The notes under the pieces are model-generated. The model did not search any database. It was not told the origin of the DNA and saw nothing but the letters and a program-made list of their open reading frames with translations. The translations under genes were made by a program, and so were the position numbers. DNA of 64,000 nucleotides from Anaerolineae bacterium (lineage in GTDB: Bacteria; Chloroflexota; Anaerolineae; Promineifilales; Promineifilaceae), in NCBI GenBank assembly GCA_028277515.1, contig JANQGC010000356.1, positions 24,371 through 88,370 on the forward strand. The letters run 5' to 3'. Positions 53,074-60,896 of the stretch are shown in pieces; positions within the stretch are counted from its first letter, which is position 1; each line of letters opens with the position of its first letter.

Positions 53074-53374
53074 GGCAACTCCATGTAGTAAAACGGTGAC
53101 GATTGGAAATAATGGAATGGATAACAGCCACCATCGAATAGAAATTTGGGTGATGGTGAATTCCCCAAAAACTATCAGAGAAAAAAAACCACATGACTGC
53201 TAATGAAAGGAGAATCAGCCATCTTCTTCTACCAGTCTTATTGTGATATTGGTGGACCGCGACAATGAGTGTCAGCGGGCCAAATATTAGTCCAATGAGA
53301 CCATACAACAATGCCGTGAGCGCTATCCATTCCCAAAACTTACCTTGTTTCTCTCCGCTGATTATGTCAACCAT
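53054..53374 (-). CDS. Small membrane protein
   Basis: 106 residues with two to three hydrophobic helices (about 18-40, 50-68, 75-95). It overlaps the replication-relaxation gene by 8 bp and the TraD-like gene by 20 bp, so it is part of that operon. No family is recognised. Confidence 0.55.
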   Translation of the reverse strand: MVDIISGEKQGKFWEWIALTALLYGLIGLIFGPLTLIVAVHQYHNKTGRRRWLILLSLAVMWFFFSDSFWGIHHHPNFYSMVAVIHSIISNRHRFTTWSCHDFTIS

Positions 53375-54095
53375 TTACATCCATGATAGATGACAATGAA
53401 TACACCAGGAAGGTCTCCTTATGGCTCGGTACCCGTGCTATGCCGTTTTTAATCGCGTTTAGGCTTTCGTCAGAGGCGAAGTACCATACCGTGTCATAAT
53501 CCTTCTTTAATTCGTGGAGGATTGAGTAAAGCCTCTTCTTCCTTTTCTGAGTCAACTCCACTTCAATGCCGACGACAGAACCATCCAGATATTCCACTTC
53601 GCCATCAACCAAATGTTTTTTGCCTTCTTCCTTACGCAAGGCATTGGCCTCGCGTTCGCAGACCCATCGTGCCTCTCCGGCCACCTTTGCTTCAACATGC
53701 AGTCTGACCTGGTTTACTGCCTGAATATGGTTGAGCCTGGACAGTGCCGGAACACGATAAGATAAATCTAGACCTACAGCCTCCAGCCCTTGCTTGGTCA
53801 GCCAAAGCCACATCGGTTGATCGACAAAAATCTTCTTGCGCTCAACCAGTCCGGCTTTAACCCATCGGGTGGATATCCGGTAGGCAGCTTTGTAACTTAA
53901 TGATGTTTGCGCAGTAACCTTAGAGCCTTCAGCCGGCAGCGCAGCCAGGTTTTGGAGATGATCGAAGCGGAGCGCATACTGCTCTCCAATCCACAACAGG
54001 ATTCTGAAATCTCGCCTGGTTAATATCACGCTGCCAAAGTCACTGCGACGCTTGATTTTCAATTGTTCTCTGTCCTTTGGGTTACCTTGCACCAA
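53367..54095 (-). CDS. Replication-relaxation family protein
   Basis: 242 residues. N-terminal winged-helix segment (TRRDFRILLWIGEQYALRFDHLQ) and a middle/C-terminal part with HIQAVNQVRLHVEA and GIEVELTQKRKKRLYSILHE, which fits the replication-relaxation (PF13814) family of plasmids, where the E-x-E-x-T region is reminiscent of nuclease folds. Heads the operon with the small membrane protein, TraD-like ATPase and M48 peptidase. Confidence 0.8.
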   Translation of the reverse strand: MVQGNPKDREQLKIKRRSDFGSVILTRRDFRILLWIGEQYALRFDHLQNLAALPAEGSKVTAQTSLSYKAAYRISTRWVKAGLVERKKIFVDQPMWLWLTKQGLEAVGLDLSYRVPALSRLNHIQAVNQVRLHVEAKVAGEARWVCEREANALRKEEGKKHLVDGEVEYLDGSVVGIEVELTQKRKKRLYSILHELKKDYDTVWYFASDESLNAIKNGIARVPSHKETFLVYSLSSIMDVNG

Positions 54096-54435
54096 AGCAT
54101 CATAACCCGAATCTAACCCGATCTTCCAGCAATATTGATAGTTGAATATTAAGTTTTTCTTGTATGTTTTAGAATGAGCTATCTATGCAGAATGCGCGCG
54201 GAGTTGGCGCAGCGTGATGTGATTACACGGCAACAAATAAATATGATCCCCAATCCATTGCACCGTGCTCCCCTTTTTAATTTGATCCCCTGACCTTTTA
54301 CCAGCCCCCCTTATCCTACCTACGTCTTCTCCCTCTCCTCCCCCATTTCCTATCCACTTAAACCCTCCCCAGACCTTATTAACCAAACTTATTAAATCTA
54401 CTCAACACTCACTTCCGTCCTAAAAAACAAAACAA
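54096..54435. other. Pyrimidine-rich noncoding stretch
   Basis: Between the operon and the hairpin region. The plus strand of about 54260-54420 is strongly C/T-rich. A minus-strand frame (54183-54386) is probably a compositional artefact. No promoter is certain. Confidence 0.5.
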
Positions 54436-54556
54436 CAACCGCCCCTCCCGCCAAACCACACTCCTTCCTGACCACTGTCCCATAGTAAGCGAAGCGGTGG
54501 GGGAGTGGTCAGGAAGAGTTAGAGTGAGGATGAGGCGGGTTATTTAGGGGCGGTTG
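54436..54556. repeat. 121-bp long imperfect hairpin
   Basis: Three nested perfect arm pairs: CAACCGCCCCT (54436-54446) with AGGGGCGGTTG (54546-54556), CCCGCC (54447-54452) with GGCGGG (54534-54539), and TTCCTGACCACT (54465-54476) with AGTGGTCAGGAA (54504-54515). Candidate replication or transfer origin hairpin, or the ends of a MITE. Confidence 0.65.
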
Positions 54557-54671
54557 AGGTAAAAAGTCTTTGTTATGGGTAATTTTGGGTGTAGACGGCT
54601 ATCTACGGGTCTTCTACGGGTGTTACGCTATGGGTTATACGCCTTTGCTACCTATTTATTTGAAAAATATT

Positions 54672-54720
54672 GATGTTGCGCAGCAACATCGGCTTTGGTT
54701 CTTTTGCCGTCCAAAAGAAC
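54672..54720. repeat. Two adjacent perfect hairpins
   Basis: GATGTTGC-GCA-GCAACATC (54672-54690) and GTTCTTTTG-CCGTC-CAAAAGAAC (54698-54720). They are 7 bp apart. Possibly part of a plasmid origin or small RNA. Confidence 0.65.
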
Positions 54721-54782
54721 TATCAATCATGAAAACATCCATTTGCTCCAGCTAAGCCTGATTGTCGCCATCGGCTTTGAAG

Positions 54783-54791
54783 TTATCCACA
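54783..54791 (+). promoter_or_regulatory. DnaA box (TTATCCACA)
   Basis: A perfect consensus DnaA box in an AT-rich noncoding region next to parA and hairpins. Supports an origin of replication, but one box alone can occur by chance. Confidence 0.5.
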
Positions 54792-54844
54792 ATACTATTG
54801 CTTTTCAACCAAAATTGTGCAGAATATAAAGTACTAAATACATT

Positions 54845-54865
54845 AAATTTGCCGGAGGCAAATTT
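54845..54865. repeat. Hairpin AAATTTGCC / GGCAAATTT
   Basis: Perfect 9-bp arms around GGA in AT-rich flanks, within the origin-like region. Confidence 0.6.
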
Positions 54866-54924
54866 CAATAATTTAAAATAAATCCGGCTTAAATTCTTCA
54901 AAAAATTGAAAGTATTTTGGACAG

Positions 54925-54950
54925 CACCTTGGAATTTCCGAGGTGTTTTT
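54925..54950 (+). terminator. Orphan rho-independent terminator
   Basis: CACCTTGGAA / TTCCGAGGTG (one G-U) followed by T5 on the plus strand. No plus-strand ORF lies upstream, so it may end a noncoding RNA transcribed through 54560-54950. Confidence 0.6.
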
Positions 54951-54990
54951 CTCCCTCGGATTCCGGTTCTTCTTTTCTCTCGAACGGCGC

Positions 54991-55090
54991 TACTTGTTAC
55001 CTCTTTCGTTCGGATTCCTCCTGGGTCATGTTTAAGGCTATCGCCCCTATACTTGGACAGGTGATGACATCCCTACTTCAGTAACAAGTA
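54991..55090. repeat. Perfect 10-bp inverted repeat 80 bp apart
   Basis: TACTTGTTAC (54991-55000) and GTAACAAGTA (55081-55090). The rest of 54951-55174 has no gene. Confidence 0.45.
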
Positions 55091-55174
55091 AAAATGGACA
55101 AAAATCATTAATCCACATATATCTATCACTAAAATCTGGTGTATGTAAATGCTAGACAGTTACAGATAATTCTG

Positions 55175-55405
55175 TCAAATATGTTCACCTGACCGTTGGT
55201 TCGCTGTTTCGTTGGTTCGACCGTTCGTTCGTTCGGCTTCCTTGCTATTTCTTTTTGCGAAATAGTCGTCTAATGCGTTTTGTACCATATCTCCCAAGGT
55301 TGGTTTACGTTTTCCAGCCTGTACAGCTTCAAGTTGCACGGTGTGCATTGCTTGTAGCTGATCGTCATAAATGTCAAATGTATGGCGGATTTTCCTGCGT
55401 TTCAT
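55175..55405 (-). CDS. RHH-type small protein, possible partition partner
   Basis: 76 residues. The segment FDIYDDQLQAMHTVQLEA followed by PTLGDMVQNALDDYFAK resembles a ribbon-helix-helix or partition-adaptor fold. The C-terminal tail is made of ERTNGRTNETANQR-type residues encoded by an imperfect GAAC microsatellite (55192-55241). It lies 5 bp after the small gene following parA and is likely the DNA-binding partner of ParA. Confidence 0.65.
   Translation of the reverse strand: MKRRKIRHTFDIYDDQLQAMHTVQLEAVQAGKRKPTLGDMVQNALDDYFAKRNSKEAERTNGRTNETANQRSGEHI
55192..55241. repeat. GTTC/GAAC tetranucleotide microsatellite, array 1
   Basis: GTTC-type units (CGTTCGTTCGTTCGG core) occur throughout 55192-55241, at the 3' end of the RHH gene. 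In minus-strand frame 12 nt give four residues Asn-Glu-Arg-Thr. Confidence 0.7.
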
Positions 55406-55410
55406 TTCAA

Positions 55411-55593
55411 TTATTTCAGGCTTCTTCTCTTGTTCGACCGTTCGTTCGTTCGTTCGGTATGTCGTTTATTCGACCGTTCGACCGTTCGTTCGTTTGATGC
55501 TTGTTTCTCCTTCTTTACATCATTTTGCTTGAAAAATGTGGAACCTTGCTTTAGCTCGTTTTGGATAGCTGCTTCATTTAATTTCTTTGACAT
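55411..55593 (-). CDS. Small basic protein after parA with N-E-R-T repeats
   Basis: 60 residues from ATG 55593, overlapping the end of parA by 20 bp. The N-terminal 30 residues (KKLNEAAIQNELKQGSTFF) are helical; the rest is a (S/T)-N-E-R-type repeat encoded by microsatellite array 2. It may be a third partition component or a disordered tail carrier. Confidence 0.5.
   Translation of the reverse strand: MSKKLNEAAIQNELKQGSTFFKQNDVKKEKQASNERTVERSNKRHTERTNERSNKRRSLK
55432..55496. repeat. GTTC/GAAC tetranucleotide microsatellite, array 2
   Basis: CGTTCGTTCGTTCGG and CGACCGTTCGACCGTTCG units in 55432-55496, inside the 3' half of the small gene after parA. A 4-nt unit changes frame when copies are gained or lost, so length variation would alter the C-termini. 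Confidence 0.7.
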
Positions 55594-56341
55594 AGCCAAA
55601 CATTTCCTGAATTAATTTGTTATACGCTGTAGCACCCTTGGATCGGGGATTGTAGGCAAAGATATCTTGTTTATTGAAATGGGCGTCACGAAGGTCTGTA
55701 TTCCGGGGAATGACAGTCTTTAGTACATCGTTTGTGTAGGTCTGCCTCAACAACTTCAGACTAACCTTGCTGTTAATAGTGGGATCGCTCATGGTAAAAA
55801 GATAGCCGGCCAACCGCAGATTTGGATTAAAAAATTCAACGACTTCTTCAATCGTTTTACTTATCTGGACAATAGAGTCTAATTCGAAGTATCCGGGGGA
55901 AACGACAACCAGCACCTCATCAGAGGCTGTGAAAGCGTTTATGGTGAGCCACGAGAGTGCAGGTGGGCAATCTATCAAAATATGATCGAAATCGTCTCTG
56001 ACAGCCTCCAGAGCGTTTCTAAGACGTGCTTCGCGGTGGTCCTTGGCCGTTGTAAGTTCTACGTCTGTATTGGAGAGCAGGATATGAGAGGGGACTATTT
56101 CGACGTTTGGAATACCTGTAGGATGCACCTGAAGCGGTCCGCGGTCCAGAATTGTATTGTAGATTGTCTCTTCTTTTTTGAGATTGATGTAGTCGGGTAT
56201 AAGAACTTTAGAGGAATTAGCTTGGGAATCAATATCTATGATGAGGGTTTTCTTGCCAATACGGCCTAGTCCGGCTGCCAATGTTATTGATGTTGTACTT
56301 TTTCCAGTTCCGCCTTTTTGTGAAGCAATTGCGTATACCAT
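55574..56341 (-). CDS. parA: ParA/Soj-family partition ATPase
   Basis: 255 residues. Deviant Walker A KGGTGKST (residues 9-16), Walker A' in IDIDSQANSS and Walker B in LIDCPPAL. No N-terminal HTH (type Ib-like size). Segregates plasmid or element DNA. It is followed by two small overlapping or abutting genes and is divergent from the ABC-3C operon. Confidence 0.93.
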   Translation of the reverse strand: MVYAIASQKGGTGKSTTSITLAAGLGRIGKKTLIIDIDSQANSSKVLIPDYINLKKEETIYNTILDRGPLQVHPTGIPNVEIVPSHILLSNTDVELTTAKDHREARLRNALEAVRDDFDHILIDCPPALSWLTINAFTASDEVLVVVSPGYFELDSIVQISKTIEEVVEFFNPNLRLAGYLFTMSDPTINSKVSLKLLRQTYTNDVLKTVIPRNTDLRDAHFNKQDIFAYNPRSKGATAYNKLIQEMFGYVKEIK

Positions 56342-56465
56342 AGATGTTTAGCATCTGTAAGTCCGATGGAGTTTTACAGAGAACTAATTTGATACTAGGT
56401 TCATACTACACCCATAATTTAACATAATCAAATAGCTGCTTTGAAATTTTTTGAACACCAAATAA

Positions 56466-56494
56466 TTGACAGCTTTACAGGTATTTCTTATGAT
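56466..56494 (+). promoter_or_regulatory. Promoter of the ABC-3C operon
   Basis: TTGACA (56466-56471), exactly 17-bp spacer, TATGAT (56489-56494). The predicted +1 is near 56501, directly before the palindrome at 56503-56520. Confidence 0.8.
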
Positions 56495-56502
56495 TACATC
56501 GT

Positions 56503-56520
56503 TAAATTGGTTCCAATTTA
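56503..56520. promoter_or_regulatory. 18-bp palindrome abutting the ABC-3C start codon
   Basis: TAAATTGG-TT-CCAATTTA, perfect 8-bp arms, from just after the predicted +1 to the base before ATG 56521. There is no Shine-Dalgarno. It could be an operator or a 5'-end hairpin that restrains translation. Confidence 0.65.
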
Positions 56521-57759
56521 ATGAGGAATTCAAAGGAGTGCAATAAATCTGTGGATGCAAATGGCAGAGGTAACCACTCAGCAGCGCCAGTTGCCCTTGG
56601 TTACATATACCAGGTCCGCTATGCTCTGTATGAGTCCCTAAAACGCTTGCGCGAAGGACAAGAGTTCATTGTTTCGATCGAGACTATGGATGACGTAGTT
56701 TTCGAACAAGATGGTCGTGCACCGGAACTACTTCAAACTAAGCATCATTTAGCCAGGGCTGCCGATCTAACTGATAGTTCCCAGGATCTCTGGAAAACCA
56801 TCCGAATTTGGAGCAATGCGCTCGCTAATGGAAAGATTCCAAAGGGGACTATCTTTTTCCTTATCACTACATCTGAGGTAGGCAGTGGGCACGCAGCCTC
56901 ATTTCTATTGCCCGGATCATCCAGGGATTGTAAGCGTGCGATGGAACGATTAAACGCGACGGCAGATTCTTCTGCCAACAAAGCGAATCAAGATGCCTAT
57001 TATGCGTACAGAGCATTGAGTTTGGAGCAACGTATGAGGATGTTAGAAGCTGTCTACATTGTTGACTCCACCCCCAAGATAGACGATCTCTTTACGGAAA
57101 TCAAGAAAGTTCTTTATTACGCTGTGGAACAGCGATTTCTAGATAATTTAATTGAGCGGCTTGAAGGCTGGTGGTATAGAAGGACGATTACACACCTTGT
57201 TGATGACAAAGCTACACCGATTTTAGGAGAGGAAATAGAAACAGAAACCTCATCGTTGCGCGAACAGTTTAAGAAGAATAGTCTGCCAATTGATGACGAC
57301 ATCTTGAGAGCGAGTGTAGATGCGTCAGGCTATCGAGATCGCCTTTTTGTACACCAATTGAGGCTAATTGAGATTGGGAACAATCGTATTTTTTATGCTA
57401 TTAGAGATTTCTTCCGGGCATATGAACAGCGGTCTCGTTGGGTGAGGGAGGATCTTCTACTTATTGGCGAGCTAGAGCGTTATGAAGATAGCCTTGTTGA
57501 AGAATGGGCCTATCTTTTTGAGCAGATGCGTGACGAAGTCGGAGAAGAAGCAACTAGTGAGGCAAAGAAATTGGCTGCCAATGCGCTATACAAATGGGTT
57601 GAAACGGAAACACACCCGCAGATTAGAACAGGTGTTAGGGAACCGTTTATTTCACGAGGAACCTACCACATCCTATCGGATGCACAGCGTGTTGGATGGC
57701 ATGTCGAATTCAAGAACAGGCTAAGTCAAATACTGGAACCTCAGGATACATCACTATGA
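56521..57759 (+). CDS. ABC-3C effector: nuclease-like (DUF4297/CTD7-type) protein
   Basis: 412 residues. The N-terminus has GYIYQVRYALYESLKRL, SIETMDDVVFE and ELLQTKHHL, which gives an E...DD...QxK arrangement of a PD-(D/E)XK dsDNA nuclease domain as in the DUF4297/Cap4-like family; the remainder (about 200-412) is a helical C-terminal domain of ABC-3C effectors. Its stop overlaps the next ATG by 4 bp. It likely destroys DNA when the ABC component is triggered. First gene of a three-gene operon. Confidence 0.78.
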   Translation: MRNSKECNKSVDANGRGNHSAAPVALGYIYQVRYALYESLKRLREGQEFIVSIETMDDVVFEQDGRAPELLQTKHHLARAADLTDSSQDLWKTIRIWSNALANGKIPKGTIFFLITTSEVGSGHAASFLLPGSSRDCKRAMERLNATADSSANKANQDAYYAYRALSLEQRMRMLEAVYIVDSTPKIDDLFTEIKKVLYYAVEQRFLDNLIERLEGWWYRRTITHLVDDKATPILGEEIETETSSLREQFKKNSLPIDDDILRASVDASGYRDRLFVHQLRLIEIGNNRIFYAIRDFFRAYEQRSRWVREDLLLIGELERYEDSLVEEWAYLFEQMRDEVGEEATSEAKKLAANALYKWVETETHPQIRTGVREPFISRGTYHILSDAQRVGWHVEFKNRLSQILEPQDTSL

Positions 57760-58253
57760 GAGCTTGGGCAGTGCGACCACAAGAAGAGGCATACTTACTC
57801 AATCCGGCGTTTTGCTGCACCATATTGACTGCAGCTATTAGTGAATATGTAAACGTGGCAAGTGAAGGTGTTCCTTTTCCTTTGTCTTTCATGATGCTTC
57901 CGATTGTTTTACACAAAGCTACTCGTGAGTCCCTACCACGCGACGTTCGTACAACTATGGCCGCATGGTTACATGATCACGCATCTGCACGGGTGCTTTT
58001 CTACGAACGACTAATTTCTCTGAAGCCACATACCGGAGAGGCGCTTCGATTTGGGATGTCACATAACTGGATTTTCCATAGCTCAGGAGCTCTTCTTGTG
58101 AACACCCTTGGGAGATCTGGCGTCAGGCGCGCAGTTCATAATCTTTCTGACGAAGCGCGAGAATGCGTGATGCGCGCTCGGTTTTTAGGGCGATGGTTCG
58201 CTGTTGGGGGTACAGCGGAAACTGTCATGGCATTTTGGGGTGTAAATCCATGA
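57756..58253 (+). CDS. ABC-3C middle component
   Basis: 165 residues from ATG 57756, which overlaps the effector's TGA. It reads VRPQEEAYLLNPAFCCTIL and FMMLPIVLHKATRESLP, with WLHDHASARVLFYERLISL later: the pattern of the three-component ABC system middle component (MC). It bridges the effector and the ABC ATPase. Its TGA overlaps the next ATG (ATGA), so all three are translationally coupled. Confidence 0.82.
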   Translation: MRAWAVRPQEEAYLLNPAFCCTILTAAISEYVNVASEGVPFPLSFMMLPIVLHKATRESLPRDVRTTMAAWLHDHASARVLFYERLISLKPHTGEALRFGMSHNWIFHSSGALLVNTLGRSGVRRAVHNLSDEARECVMRARFLGRWFAVGGTAETVMAFWGVNP

Positions 58254-60211
58254 GTTTCCAGGTTTTAAATATCGTTCTCTATGGGAACAATGGGCAAACG
58301 CGAATGATCCAGTTGAGACCCGGAGATCTCAACATAATAACTGGTTCGTCAAAAACCGGGAAGACGGCATTAATTGAAATTATGGATTATTGTCTAGGAT
58401 CTTCAGAATGTCGAGTACCAGAAGGCATTATCCGTCGAGAGGTCAAATGGACGGGTATCCGACTCCAAGTTACCGATGGTCAAGTATTTATTGCGAGACG
58501 GTTACCTGCTCCCGGACGCGATTCCTCAGCTGACATTTATTATACTGTTGGAAAAGAAGTAAATATCCCTGAATACAATTCGCTTACTCAAACGACAAAT
58601 CTATCGGCGTTAAGGGCTTTACTAACCTCACATGCTGGCATTGCCGAAAATGTACATGAACCGCCACCAGGTCAAACTAGAAGATCTCTTTCTGCAAACA
58701 TCCGCCACGCTCTTTTCTATTGCTTTCAGCAACAAAGCGAAATAATCAGCAACAGATATTTATTCCACAATCAAAGCGAACAGTGGATTCCCCAGGCGAT
58801 CAAAGACACGATTCCATACTTCCTGGGAGCAGTAGATGATGAGCACGTTGCTAAATTAATATATCTTCGAGGTTTGCGACGAGAATTGCGAGGTCTTGAA
58901 AGGAAACTGGCTGAACACGAGTCGGTGCGAGGTCGAGGAATTTCCCGGGCGCAAGGACTATTGTTGGAGGCGGTTGATATTGGCTTGCAGCCAGCAGGAA
59001 CAATTCCAAATGAATGGGAGGGTTTTGTAGCTCGCCTTAACGAGATTGCTAGCCAACCCCTACCCGAAGATGAAGAAGCGATTTCTATTGCTGGTGGTGA
59101 ATTCGAACGTCTACAACAAGAACGCGAGCAGCTTAACCAAAATCTGCAACGAATCAAAGAGCAGCTAATTGCTGCCCGACAACTCTCATCAGACCGTCAG
59201 AATTATTCGCGTGAAGCGGAGGCGCAATTAGCCAGGCTAAAAAGTGTGGAGCTTTTTGAGATGGAAGACGATGATAATCGAGAAACTTGTCCATTGTGCC
59301 AATCAGCGCTTGGAGAGGACGAACAACTTCCCGCTTTACTAGATCTTAAAGAGTCAGTTTCTGAACTCGAGTCACAGTTTCGTGCTGTTGAAGAGCGATC
59401 ACCGCAGATGCAAGGAGTTGTGCGAGAATTGGAAGAGCGTCTTATTGAAATTAAACGTGATCTTCGGGAAAATCGCGAAGCCCTGGAAACAATCCATTTG
59501 TCGAATCAACGGCTTCAAGCTTGGAGAGAACATACATCAAGACGGGCCCATGTTCTTGGAAGAATCGGCCTATTTCTAGAGAGCCTCCCGGAATTGGAGC
59601 AGACAAGTGATCTGAAGAATGAGATAAGAAAGTTGCAAGAGGATATTACCGAGCTTGAAGAAGAACTTAGCGACGAAGCAGTTAGAGATCGAATGCAATC
59701 ATTCCTTTCAATAATTTCTCGAGACATGACTGATTGGGCTGGCGAATTGGGGCTCGAACATTCCGAGTACCCACTTCGGTTGGATTTAAGACGTCTAAAC
59801 GTTGTAGCTGACAGTGATGATGGCCCAATTCCCTTGGACCGTATGGGGAGTGGAGAGAATTGGGTTGGGTATCATCTAATAACACACCTTGCATTGCACA
59901 AATGGTTTGTACGACGTAGCAGGCCGGTTCCTCGATTTCTATTTATAGACCAACCTTCACAGGTGTACTTCCCCGAAGATAAGGACTGGGATCAACTGGG
60001 AGAAGGGGAACATGGTGAGGATCGAGCGGCTGTGAGTCGGATGTACAGAATAGCTCTGGATATTGTTCTACAACTAAATCCAGAGTTTCAGATAATAATT
60101 ACTGACCACGCCAACATCGATGAACCGTGGTTTCAGGAGCGTATTGTTGAGAGATGGCGCGAAGGCGTCAAGCTCGTGCCACCAGATTGGGCCAATACTG
60201 AATCTGATTAG
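58250..60211 (+). CDS. ABC-3C DUF3732-type ABC ATPase (Rad50/SMC-like)
   Basis: 653 residues from ATG 58250. Walker A GSSKTGKT (residues 32-39) and the CRVPEGIIRREVKW segment are typical of DUF3732. Long coiled coils (about 215-500) contain CPLC (Cys347, Cys350), similar to a Rad50 zinc hook. The C-terminal half has a signature-like MGSGENWVGYHL and Walker B FLFIDQPSQ. Probably senses invading DNA ends or proteins and licenses the effector. Overlaps the middle component by 4 bp. Confidence 0.85.
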   Translation: MSFQVLNIVLYGNNGQTRMIQLRPGDLNIITGSSKTGKTALIEIMDYCLGSSECRVPEGIIRREVKWTGIRLQVTDGQVFIARRLPAPGRDSSADIYYTVGKEVNIPEYNSLTQTTNLSALRALLTSHAGIAENVHEPPPGQTRRSLSANIRHALFYCFQQQSEIISNRYLFHNQSEQWIPQAIKDTIPYFLGAVDDEHVAKLIYLRGLRRELRGLERKLAEHESVRGRGISRAQGLLLEAVDIGLQPAGTIPNEWEGFVARLNEIASQPLPEDEEAISIAGGEFERLQQEREQLNQNLQRIKEQLIAARQLSSDRQNYSREAEAQLARLKSVELFEMEDDDNRETCPLCQSALGEDEQLPALLDLKESVSELESQFRAVEERSPQMQGVVRELEERLIEIKRDLRENREALETIHLSNQRLQAWREHTSRRAHVLGRIGLFLESLPELEQTSDLKNEIRKLQEDITELEEELSDEAVRDRMQSFLSIISRDMTDWAGELGLEHSEYPLRLDLRRLNVVADSDDGPIPLDRMGSGENWVGYHLITHLALHKWFVRRSRPVPRFLFIDQPSQVYFPEDKDWDQLGEGEHGEDRAAVSRMYRIALDIVLQLNPEFQIIITDHANIDEPWFQERIVERWREGVKLVPPDWANTESD

Positions 60212-60896
60212 ATATCCTAATTGTTTAGATTTAAGCAGAAGACATGGCTTTTTGCTGGCCAATCAAAAATTATCTTTTGGCTTGGATTATCTAATTCAAA
60301 CTCTCCTGCTAGACCAAAGCCCGACGAAAAATCCTCCGCTCTTGCTCTAATGCCCACCAATATGCCAAGAGCTCTCTTGTTATGATTGTTCTGCAATCAG
60401 ATCTACACAAGGTCTATATTTTAGTTGCTATTGCTCAATACATGTCAGGGTACACAAAGAAATTTCGGGAATGGGATGCCAGCAAACGCCTTGGCAATGA
60501 GAATGGCTTGAAAAATATACATTAGACAGAATCATCAAATTTAGAAAGTTGCTATTTGTGACAACTCTTTGTTTGATGTAAATTCCTTCAAATTTTGTGG
60601 AGTCCAAAGGTGGAATTCGATACGGGATTAATTCCAAAAAAACGTTCGTTATTTTGGACATTTGGCCCTATCCATTTCTGATTCAGATCATCCAGACACT
60701 GAATCTTCATTTTCGATTTGGAGGTCACTTGCCAAAATTGGTACATTTCTCAAGAAAATTACCTAAGTGCTCGAAGAATTTGTGACTTTCACCCCGCAAA
60801 GATTCTTCCAAAATCAAACTCCAAATATTCCAAAAAACTGGTATAATAAATCAATGTCTAATTAATCCAAGGAAGGACCGTTTTGGAATACAAATT
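60212..60896. other. Intergenic stretch with no supported gene
   Basis: Only short unsupported frames (for example minus strand 60428-60661). It contains the extended -10 of the recombinase promoter near its right end. No transposase remnant or terminator was recognised. Confidence 0.5.
60839..60847 (+). promoter_or_regulatory. Extended -10 promoter of the second serine recombinase
   Basis: TG at 60839-60840 and TATAAT at 60842-60847, i.e. an extended -10 box. The leader of about 43 nt contains GGAAGGA before the ATG at 60897. Confidence 0.6.

Noticed and set aside
54183..54386. 67-codon minus-strand frame
   Set aside because: G-rich translation of a C/T-rich plus strand; likely compositional.
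55192..55496. CRISPR-like array
   Set aside because: Units are 4 nt and imperfect without regular spacers; it is a microsatellite within coding sequence.
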